A stretch of 64,000 nt of DNA from Cycas panzhihuaensis. Its lineage: Eukaryota > Cycadophyta. The position numbers were made by a program, and so were the translations under genes. Shown one piece after another: positions 11,576-22,139 of this stretch. The notes below the pieces were generated by a model, which had not been told where the DNA came from, did not search any database, and saw only the letters and a program-made list of their open reading frames with translations. Every line of letters begins with the position of its first letter. Positions within the stretch are counted from its first letter, which is position 1. Location of the stretch: the NCBI GenBank assembly GCA_023213395.1, contig CM041465.1:97967741-98031740 (forward strand), in the 5' to 3' direction.

Positions 11576-12030
11576 TTAATGAGTATAAACTATGACAAGG
11601 GCAACTGACCTCAAGTTTTCTAGGCACTTATTGATGAATTTAAACTAGAGTAAGACCTCACATCGAATCTCCTCTCACCTATTAAAGAGTTAAAACTATA
11701 ATGGGATTGATACTCTGAGACCTTCATACCTATTAATGAGCCTAAACTATGATAGGGATCCCTTTTAACCTAATTATTAATGAGGTTAAAATATGATAAT
11801 CAACCTCTAAGAGCCCTCACCCCATTAACGAGACTAAACTATGATGGGTTCACTCTAAAAAGTCACCTGTTAATGAGATTAAACTATGACAATCTATCTG
11901 TTTTAACCCAACAAAAAGATTCACTTTGAAAAGTCACTTGTTAATGAGCTTAAACTATGATAGTCCATCCTTTTTGCTCTGGAAAAAAGATTTCCCTCTA
12001 ATACTTGGTTAATAAGAGATAAACTATGAC
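11576..12030 (+). repeat. 3' repeat array 2 of element A: nine units headed TTAATGAG-NN-TAAACTATG
   Basis: Nine heads can be read at about 11576, 11631, 11682, 11732, 11776, 11824, 11870, 11941 and 12009. Spacings are 44-71 bp. Each head is TTAATGAG (or a one- or two-base variant), two variable bases, then TAAACTATG followed by A/G-rich sequence. Between heads the sequence is poorly conserved, except ACTCTRAAAAGTCACCTG-like tails in three units. This is a head-conserved, spacer-variable array rather than a simple satellite. Element B retains four decayed units at 46901-47160. Confidence 0.9.
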
Positions 12031-12049
12031 CAAGTGTATAGTAGAGGCC

Positions 12050-12150
12050 CATCTAGTTTGTGGGTGTTTGGTAATAAAGTCTCATCCTGTTTGTGGGTAG
12101 TAGATATCATTTATTTCAAGGTGAAAGTCTCATCTAGTTTGTGGGTATTA
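12050..12150 (+). repeat. Triplicate CATCTAGTTTGTGGGT repeat, element A
   Basis: Three copies of CATC(T/C)(A/T)GTTTGTGGGT at about 12050, 12082 and 12131, spaced 32 and 49 bp. It lies between the TAAACTATG array and the next repeat block. Confidence 0.85.
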
Positions 12151-12174
12151 GATAGGCTTTTTGATAACATTTGA

Positions 12175-12332
12175 CGCCTAGTTCTTTTAGGTGAATAGAT
12201 AAATATAGTGATGTTTATGAGTTGAATACCTAGTCTTTTTAGGTAACATGGTTGATACCCAGTCCTTTTAGTTTCTTTGATAGATACCTAGTCCTTTTAG
12301 GGTATTTTGATGGATGCCCAGTCCTTTTAGGC
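12175..12332 (+). repeat. Five-copy ACCTAGTCCTTTTAGG repeat just before the 3' LTR, element A
   Basis: Copies at about 12176, 12227, 12257, 12285 and 12315 with consensus TACCTAGTCCTTTTAGG, preceded in most by TTGATGGA or similar. CCTA...TAGG gives each unit a small inverted repeat. Element B shows eroded versions at 47305-47460. Confidence 0.88.
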
Positions 12333-12574
12333 TAAGATTCTAAATAACACCTCTTTTGGTCATGATTAATTAGTCTTTAGAAAAAGTAACTTTGCCAATA
12401 GAAACTTCTTTGAATTAAGTTCTAATGAAGATTTCATTCCACCATGGAGAAGTATTATCCCATCATTCATACATTTCATTAGTTTCTATTGCTTTCAATA
12501 GAATAACTAATACCCACATCATTACCACCGTTCACCATCTTATGTCTCTTTCTAGAATATGAGCCTCAGGTTCC

Positions 12575-12585
12575 AAGGGGGCAAA
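12575..12585 (+). other. Polypurine tract of element A
   Basis: AAGGGGGCAAA lies directly before the LTR start TGTTTCACC. It would prime plus-strand DNA synthesis. The matching tract in element B is AAGGGGTAAA at 47641-47650. Confidence 0.85.
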
Positions 12586-14902
12586 TGTTTCACCAAAACT
12601 TGGCCTCTTTAGTTACATTTAGATTATGTTGGTCAATTAATGTATGTTATATGGTTTTATTAATGATGATCGATATATGTTGATTTGATTTAATGGATTG
12701 GGCCCTATTTTGTTGAAATAATGTGTGATTATTCATTAATGAAATATAATGAATGATGTTATGGCTTGTATTCCTATCATTTCCATTGATGACGTAAACT
12801 ATGGTGACAAAGTTTTCTTCATGACTAACTTGACTTCATACTTCCTTCAAAGCTAGTTATTTTCACTTTATTTTTGAGATTTCACCAATATTTTTGTTAT
12901 TTTTCACCTTTTGGGCCTATTCATAATGCATTTCACCTTATTCTAGTTTTGTTCACTTTTTTATGAACTCATTTTTGTGATTGGAAACTTATTTAATGCC
13001 AATTTTTATCAATTTTTTGGTCAAACTCTACTTTACTGAAATCACATTTTTCACCCTATTAAAAATGTGACCGATCACATTTTTAGAATAAAATCATATT
13101 TTTGGGATAGCTAAAAAATGTGACCGATCACATTTTTAGTAGGTAAAAGCATGTTGATCACATTTTCACTATCATGCAACATAAAATTAGGCCAGCATGC
13201 CAAAATTTTGTATGTCATTACCTAGATCTGATGAGATTTAGTCTTTTTATGCGAAGCATGAGGAGAGTTATAGTTATGATGATGGTAGAGAATTAAAGAA
13301 GAAGAAGTGATTCTTGCTCTCTAGTTATGAGATTTTATGAATTTCTTGGAGAATTATTTAGAATTGCTCACGTAGCTTAAAGACTTAATTTTAAAGTTTG
13401 TTAGGTGAAATCTTAAAGAAGTTTTATTGTTAAAACACTTTGCTTCTTGATTGTTGATGGGTCTGAACTTTTACTTTCTTGGATCTTCATTAATTTATGC
13501 TTCAAACTTCTCTTGATTTGGTAAGATATTTTCTATTGGCTTTCAAGCTTGTTTCATGTTATCTTGAAGGTGATTTTAGCTTAGAATTATTTCTTTTCAT
13601 AGGATGAAGGTTGTCGGACTTCTATTTGGACTTTTGGAATTGAAATATTTATTGAAAGGTCTACCCTTTATGGGGTTCCTTAAGGATAGACTAGGGTGGG
13701 GCATGGTCATCTATCCACCATACATCTAGCTATTCCTTCCCACTCTTTCATAGCAGCTTATATTTTAGTTGGATTACCACTCTTATTTGGTGTTATTTGG
13801 ATCTTATTTGGCCTCTTTAGGTTGTTGATGCTTTCTTCTTTGCTCTTGTTTTGAAGGAAAGTATGTGGAAAATTTAGTCAAGTGAAAAGAAAACTTCCAT
13901 TTTGAGGCACTCTTTACAATAGGAAAGGAATATTTGTCTTACATCTATCATTGCATGCACTTTTGTTTTCAAGTTAGCTCTTGTATCTTAAAAATCAAAA
14001 GTTAATAGTGTTGTTTGATTGGAGTATTTCTGATTTTTAGCTTTCATATTGGGTTCAAGGATTCCTTTTGGTGCTCTCATTACTTCAATAGTGATAGAAT
14101 ATTTGGTTGATCTTGCATGGATGATTATTATTTAGGTTTATGACTTGTCCATCATCTTATAGGTCTAAAAATCATCATAAAATAGCAGTAGTTTCCTTTA
14201 AGATTCTCTCATTTTTTATGCATTATTTCATCATTTTTGAAAGAATTAGTTGCATGCATCAAGGTTGGAATATATTAGCTAATTTTGCATCTAAGTTAAT
14301 CTCTTTTGAAAGGAAATTTGCATAAAGATTATGTGGTTATTTTTAAAATTTGAATAGTATAATTTCTTTTGGAAGTAAAAGTTTGCATATAGGGAAGCTA
14401 TCTTATACTTGTATATGCATCTTTATTTTGAAAACAAAAACAGAGAAACTTGCATGTAGAGTTTCTAGTTTATTTGTTTATAATTTTATTATTAAAAAAA
14501 AAATAACTACAATCACACTAAAACCTAAAAACCTAAATAAGATAAACTATTGTTTCCAGTAGCCTATCCTCTCCCACATCTTAAGTAAAACTCAAAGGTT
14601 AAACCGATTATAAGAGAGGAGTCCCTAGGAAGGATATTAAAGATATTGTAAGTATGGCTCTAAACTTAGAACTCCTTTGTCAAGTCATGTAGTTTAGTGG
14701 ATTCTATCACCCTAATTTACATCCACACCTTTCATCATATCCACTCCCACTAAGGTAGAAGACATTACTAGGCAAAGGTCTCCTTCAAACTTTGTATTAG
14801 ATCTTCCCTAAGCCCTAGACCATCTTTCTGGTAGTCTTGCTGAGGATCCACTCCTAGAACACCATAATCTTTCTAAGGATAGACCTTGCACCACCACCCC
14901 CT
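12586..14902 (+). repeat. 3' LTR of element A
   Basis: Starts TGTTTCACCAAAAC right after the PPT and aligns over its length with the two LTRs of element B (32191 and 47651). Shared landmarks are TAAACTATGGTGACAAAG near 12791, GGATAGACTAGGGTGGGGCA near 13685 and GAGTCCCTAGGAAGGAT near 14619. By eye the copies differ at roughly a fifth of positions plus many indels, so they are old. The end is near the CACCACC run at 14890-14902; the terminal CA is not clear. One TAAACTATG motif lies inside the LTR. Confidence 0.85.
13060..13139 (+). repeat. Duplicated hairpin inside the LTR of element A
   Basis: The arm AAAAATGTGA, a CCGA loop and the arm TCACATTTTT occur at 13061-13084 and again at 13114-13137. 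Each forms a 10-bp perfect stem with a four-base loop. The surrounding bases repeat related words (AATCACATTTTTCAC at 13040, GATCACATTTTCACT at 13157). I do not find these hairpins in either LTR of element B. Confidence 0.85.
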
Positions 14903-15130
14903 GTTTAGGGCGTGTGTCACAGCCCCTACGGTATTTGTCGTAATCTTTGCGAAGTTTGTGGCGGGGCTCAACGAGAAAAGAATTTCTCAGTGAGGATACA
15001 TTAATATCTATGGTACCATAGATATTAACACAAGGTAGAGACCTACTAGGAGAAAAAAGAAAAATTAACTTAGATGGGTGGATTTGCTCCATCTGAGGGA
15101 GCTCTAGTCATCTAAAGGGAGGGACAACAT
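14903..15130. other. Short GC-richer stretch between LTR of A and element C body
   Basis: The sequence from 14903 to about 14990 is richer in G+C than its surroundings and has CpG-containing words (GGGCGTGTG, CCTACGGTATTTGTCG, CAACGAGAAAAG). It then turns AT-rich around a perfect palindrome. I do not recognise a gene. It may be the 3'-proximal part of element C interrupted by element A, or the tail of another element. Confidence 0.4.
15001..15028. repeat. Perfect 28-bp palindrome centred on GGTACC
   Basis: The half-site TTAATATCTATGGT is followed immediately by its exact reverse complement, with no spacer and no mismatch. In an area where everything else is mutated, a 14-bp perfect arm stands out. 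Confidence 0.9.
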
Positions 15131-15159
15131 ATATGAGTAGTATGTGGATGGTTTTCTGA

Positions 15160-17059
<1,900 letters not shown>

Positions 17060-17060
<1 letters not shown>

Positions 17061-17990
17061 AGTCATCACATAGTAAGGCTCACACGATGACACTGACCTA
17101 GTGGAGTCCCAATGATAAGGAGGGTAACATAAGATAAGGACCTCTTAAAAATGTTAGAGGAGCCTAAGAGGGATATGATCCCCAAATGATGGATCAGGTA
17201 GGTGAGGGGATGACACCCCCTGAGGATACAATATGCATGATACATATATATTATATATTTTGATAGGAAAGCCTCAGACCTACAGGGAGTTTTCAACACA
17301 TGTAGATATATGACTGTACTCCTCCCTATATGGATTCTAACTTCCTAGGACATATTGCCTAGATGATGTACCATATGATTCTAATATACCATATGGCTTT
17401 GTATATATATAAATAGGGGTCTATTAGTACCCAATTTTGATGTATGATGATGATGTTATGATGAGTCTATGATGCTACTATTTTATTTGTTATATGGCTT
17501 GTTTATTTGCATGGTGCATAGAGATATGAGCATATACATATGGATATAGGTGCATGGATGCACCAAGGGTTATGCATTTAGATAGTTTTAGTTGATTACT
17601 ATGTATGGTTTTTATTAGATTATATACATATGACACTCATGCTTCCTTTCACACAATGCCACACTCATACTAGGCACACATGATCACCATGTATATCAAT
17701 GATGGATATGTATGAGACTAGGGAGATTACTATGCATGTTCCTTAAAAGGAGCATTATAGACATGGAAAGGAAGTAGTAACTAGGTGTATGGATACCCAT
17801 GCAAAAGGTCCTTGATCGAGAAGTGACTCTGTACTTGGAAGTGAAGGAGGTTTACTCACCCAACTAAGAAAAGAGAAGATCTCCTTTATGAGGGAGACAA
17901 GAGATGTAATATTAATGACAACATCCAAATGATGAAAATCCACTCTAAATAATCATCATACCTATGACTAGGAGAAGTAATGATATGCTT
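17060..17990 (-). other. Non-coding 3' spacer of element C
   Basis: Between the antisense ORF and the end of integrase. It contains AT-rich stretches with repeated TATATGNNTAT words (17380-17640) but no supported frame in either direction. The minus-strand open frame 17943-17755 has no family resemblance I recognise. I looked here for the second RNase H found in element A and did not find it. Confidence 0.5.
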
Positions 17991-18012
17991 GGAGTGGTAG
18001 TTTAGGCTCATT
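17991..18012 (-). repeat. AATGAG-NN-TAAACTACCACTCC motif in element C
   Basis: On the minus strand this reads AATGAGCCTAAACTACCACT then CC, preceded about 30 bp upstream by CTACTCTAGAGTAG. It has the same position relative to pol (just downstream of the GPY/F module) and nearly the same sequence as the motif at 8113-8134 in element A. Finding it in two otherwise distinct families suggests conservation of this element part. Confidence 0.75.
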
Positions 18013-18059
18013 TTAGAGCGAGAAAAGGTATGTATCCATCCTACTCTAGAGTAGAAAGT

Positions 18060-19400
18060 GTCACATGTAGAACTTCTTTAGAAAGTTTCCATTCATAGCT
18101 TTTCAAATTCAAGACCCTACAAAATCACTATCTATAAGCATTATTATCAAGGCTCTTAATAATGACAAAAGCACCAACCTATTTAGGCCCAAAGTTGGAT
18201 AAGCAATCATGGATATACTGAAGCTTGAGGACATGGTCCCCGGGTTTTAAAGGGCAAGGATGAAGATGTTTGTCATACATTCTTCATGCCCTAGCCTTGG
18301 AAGTGAGGTTCACTTAGTAAGCCATTAAGTGTTTCTTATCCAAGGCTTTGAGGTCCAAGAGACATACCTAGTAACATGATTCCTTATTGATGAGACCTCG
18401 AAGAAAATCTCATAAAGAGGGGATTTCAACTTCCAGGGGGAGGACTACTTCAGTCCCATACACAATGGAGAATAAGTTCATCCCTATAGCCATGTGAATG
18501 GAAGCGTGATATGCTTATAAAGTAGAAGGAAGTTGAATGTGCCAATTCCTTTGGGATTGAGTGACCATTTTCTTTAAGACGTTAATAAGAGTTTTGTTAA
18601 AAGATTCAATTTAGCCATTGACTTGGGGGTAATAAGGAGATGAGGTTTTGTGGAATATCCTAAACTTCCATAAAGTTTTCCATCTCCTTATTATAAAAGG
18701 AGTACCACTATTTGTGATAAGGATGTTTGGGACCCTAAATTGATAGATAATATGTTGGTAAATAAAAGTGGCTATGGTCTTATTGGTAATAGATAATAAG
18801 AGGACCGCTTTAGCCTATTTGGTAAAATACTCCATTCTAGTTAAGATGAACTTGTGTTGTGATGAGGAAGGTAGAGTTATGGCTCCAATGAAGTCTAGTC
18901 CCCATTAGGAAAAAGGCCACATAGAAATAATGGGATGTAAGGCCTTAGAAGGTGAATGAATGATGTTAGTGTACTCTTAGAACCTTCGATAATGTAACAC
19001 ATAGGCATGGGCATCCTTGAGGAGGGATGGTCAGTAATAACCTATATGGAGGATCCTCTAGGCCATGTATTAGGCCCCAAAGTGGCCCCTAGAAATGATG
19101 TTATGACACTTGTAAAGGATTTGGTTCACTTCATTAGGGTTGATGCAGTGAAGGAAGAGCCCCATCAAAATACCTCTTGTATAATACTTCTTCTATAAGG
19201 AAATACTACCTAGCTGTATCCCTAACTCACAACTTTACCTTGTCACTAGCATTAGGATAATATTGTTACTGGGTAAGGCATTATATGATGTCCCTATACC
19301 ATTCTCTATTATCTAATGGGTGGGGCAATGAGTTTTGAATAGTAAAGATGGGCTTGTTAGGTAAGGAATCATCAACTTGAATGTTAGAAGAGTTAGGAAT
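18060..19400 (-). pseudogene. Integrase of element C
   Basis: Read on the minus strand. The zinc-binding part includes RYFLIEEVLYKRYFDGALP (about 19205-19145), followed by a heavily stopped core. Its pieces match gypsy integrase, among them the equivalent of 'TKWxEAIPL', 'ITDNGTPF' and 'PQSNG'. The C-terminal module reads LKPGDHVLKLQYIHDCLSNF and then GAFVIIKSLDNNAYR (about 18250-18120). Many Gln codons have become stops and several frameshifts are present. It follows RNase H directly, so there is no room for a second RNase H between them. Confidence 0.75.
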
Positions 19401-19830
19401 GGGAGTATCTGCTAGCTATTTAATAACTACCAATCCTTTCTTTGATTTCCTATTAATGATTTGAAGGTCATACTCTTGAAGGAGGATGGCCCATTTACCA
19501 ATCCTTCCAGTTAAGTTAGATCGAGTCAAGAGATACCTTAAGGGATTAGATTATATGATCACATGAATGGTATTACCAAGGAGGTAGTTCCTAAATTTCT
19601 TAGTTGTATCGACCAAGGCAAGGTAGTCCTTTTTGGCAGGGGAATAGTTAATCTCAATAGTGACTAGTATATGGATTATGAAGTAAATGGCTCGCTTAGT
19701 TCCTAAATCATCTTCTTGGGAGATCATAGCCCCTAAGGATTCATTGGTTGCTGAGGTATAAAGAATAAAAGGGATGGTCAAAAGAGGGGATCAAGATTGG
19801 AGTAGAAGCTAAGGCTTTCTTAAGCTCTTG
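19400..19830 (-). pseudogene. RNase H domain of element C
   Basis: Open over 19781-19551, with IPFILYTSATNESLGAMISQ, EDDLGTKRAIYFI and YSPAKKDYLALVDTTKKFRN. These are standard gypsy RNase H landmarks, with Y-S-P-A-K-K-D-Y-L-A-L as the central helix. It continues through a stop into RYLLTRSNLTGRIGKWAILL and then LQEYDLQIINRKSKKG (about 19545-19425). The same segment of element D is split between 32190 and 50063. Confidence 0.85.
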
Positions 19831-20760
19831 GAAAACTTCTTAGGCCTTAGGAGACCAAACTATTAGGGCTTCCTTCTTCTATAGGTTAGTGAGGGATTTG
19901 GGATTTATGGGGAAGTCTACGAGAAAACACACGAGGAAACCCAACCTACTAAAAAATAACTTGATTTAGCATTGCATTTTGGGTAGAGGCATGTTAAGGA
20001 TAGCCTCAACCTTATTAAGGTCAATCTAGATCCCTTGTTTAGACATAAAGAAACCTAAGAGTTTATCAATAGTTACAACAAAAACATATTTGAGAAGGTT
20101 TAAACTAACATGGTACTTATGGCACTACATGAAGATAGCACACAAACCCTCTGGGTGATGGGCCCTCTTGTGAGAGAGACCCATCATATCATCCATAAAG
20201 ACCTTGAGATTTTTATTTATGAGGTCATTGAAAACAAATTACATCATCCTCTGATAAGTGTTGCTTATTATTTTAAGTCCAAAAGGCATTGCTTTGTAGG
20301 CAAAGGTGTCCCAAGGAGTAGTGAAGGCTATTTTATGATGCTCTTTAGGGGATATCTAGATCTAGTGGTAACTAGAGAAACCATCCATTAAAGATACAAC
20401 TTTGAATCTAGCAGTATGATCAATGATCTAATCAATGAAGGGTAGAGGAAAATTATCTTTAGGGCATGTGTTGTTAATGTCTCAGAAGTCAATAAATATC
20501 TGAATCATTCCATTTTTTTTAGCAATGAAAATGATGTTAGAGACCTATTTGGGGTAGTCAATAGAAGTGATTAACCATGCATCCAATAGCTTTTCCACTT
20601 CCATCTTAACTATAGTAGATAGATTGGCATGAAGGGGGCACTTCTTTTATCGCATAAGGCAAACACCTAGGATGGTTGTGAGGTTATGGGTGATGATGGA
20701 GGGATCTACTCCCCTTATGTCTATGTAATCCCATGTAAAAACATCATAAAATTCCTAAAA
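19830..20760 (-). pseudogene. Reverse transcriptase domain of element C
   Basis: The minus-strand frame reads MEVEKLLDAWLITSIDYPK, IAKKNGMIQIFIDF, NTCPKDNFPLPFID (about 20640-20440), VVSLMDGFSSYH, and HHKIAFTTPWDTFAYKAMPF (about 20340-20285). After a frameshift the region with the YxDD-like box (FMDDMM in element D) is at about 20185, then LFLVGWVS-like sequence to 19900. Stops replace Gln/Arg codons. Non-functional. Confidence 0.8.
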
Positions 20761-22134
20761 AATGAGGGTGTATTCCTCTATTTCTTTAAGCAAACACTTT
20801 GCTCCTACCTTTATGACCTTACCAAGGGTGAGGATGATGTCCTTAGTTTCCCCCAGATACATGAGATTCTCCTCTTTGAAATGGAGCGGGGCTTGGTCAA
20901 TAGGAAGGGATAAAGAAGAACTAGGCTGATTTGGGTTAGCTAGGGGTGACCCAAGAGCTAGGATCTTTTGGTAACCAAGCTTATGATGACTAGGACGAAG
21001 ATTAGATGCAGAGCCCACTAAATACTCTAGTAAAGCCTCATCATTTTTGAAGTAATCTATCTTATGGATAGTTTTTCTTAGGGAGGATGAGTAAGGAGAA
21101 GCATGAGGAGTGATGTACCCATAATGGTCAACCCACCACTCAACATAATCAGGAGACTCTTTAGAATTATTAGAAGGCATCCTCCTATGTCATAGGATAG
21201 GATGCTCCCTACCTTTATCTTCCATGGGAGATAATAAGGTAGATGATAAAGTATTTTGGGAGGTCATGCATTAGATGGGAGTGACCATACATGACACAGT
21301 AAGAGTGCATGGCTCCTCCATAAAAGGGATTCCAGGTTGGGACCCAGAATAGAGCAAGCACTCCCTACAGGTGTTTAGGAGGGATATGGGATAAGGAAGG
21401 TCCTTATCCTTACTACCAAACTCATCGTCACTCAAAATAACAAGGTACCCATAGCTCCCTACACCAATAGGAGAAAAATGGATAAGGTTGGAAGAGGAAG
21501 GGGATGACTCTTCCCTCAAGCTAGAGGAGTTAGGGATATAAATCATGCTGGTAGAGGCATGAATAGATGGGCCCTTGTTACCTTTCACTAGGACATAAAC
21601 CACCTGATGATATTGATGTGATTATCTAATGGGAGGAGGCTCTCAAGAAACAACTTTAATTCATCCTTTATGGACGAATTTAAGTTGCCCTCAATAGGAT
21701 GAGTACATAGATCTCGTCTAGTCAATCCATGGACATCCTAATAATAGGTTGTAGTCCACATCTACATTGAGGACCACTATATCAGTGAGGTCAGTTTTAT
21801 CCTTAAGAGTAATGAGAATAGAGACAGACCCTAAAGGCATCTTTTCATTACCATTATAGCCCTGGCAATGCCATGAAACTAGCTTAAGGGTTGCTATGCC
21901 TAACTCCTACATAATGCATAATGGCATAGCATTAATGTAAGAACCATTATCTACAATAGTGCTTTTAAGGATGCACTTGGGAGTGTCAATGGATATGGTA
22001 AAAGGGTAAAGCCATCGATATTCTCTTTCACTTATTGGAGGGAGGTCTTTGAGGTTGAAAGTGATGATAGGCCTCCAACTTGGGGAACCACTCAAAGCGT
22101 GGATGCATGTATATACTAACTCTAAATCCTTCAA
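20755..22134 (-). pseudogene. Protease and linker of element C pol
   Basis: One frame stays readable from 22134 to about 20760 with few stops; it is among the best preserved coding stretches in the window. The protease loop reads STIVDNGSYINAMPL (about 21962-21918, D-x-G-S/x form). The following strand is DIVVLNVDVDYNLLLGCPWID (read as two shorter pieces around 21800-21740). The linker has an acidic Ser-rich part (EESSPSSSNLIHFSP, about 21510), then PDYVEWWVDHYGYITPH (about 21140), and reaches RT through FTWDY near 20740. Element D has the same parts at 29870-31250. Confidence 0.8.
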
Positions 22135-22139
22135 AAGGA

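Larger units (their letters stand above)
1..14902 (+). mobile_element. Element A: Tat-like Ty3/gypsy LTR retrotransposon, 5' end outside window
   Basis: Decayed element with domains in Ty3/gypsy order: gag, protease, RT, RNase H, integrase. These are followed by about 6 kb of 3' sequence holding short tandem repeats, a second RNase H-like domain and an antisense ORF, then a polypurine tract and one long LTR starting TGTTTCACC. The 5' LTR and PBS lie left of position 1. Element B (32191-50062) is a relative: its gag, protease, 3' region and LTR align with A throughout. A long 3' region with repeats and an antisense ORF is typical of the plant Tat/Ogre group; that assignment is inference. Many in-frame stops mean it cannot move by itself. 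The right end is approximate because the terminal CA is blurred. Confidence 0.85.

Noticed and set aside
11576-12030. The array as a CRISPR-like or satellite-DNA locus
   Set aside because: Spacing varies from 44 to 71 bp, heads are degenerate, and it lies inside a retroelement just before its PPT, so it is a 3'-region repeat of the element.
14808-15092. 94-codon minus-strand frame across the LTR A end and the GC-richer block
   Set aside because: It crosses an element boundary and the palindrome, has no family motif, and is probably fortuitous.
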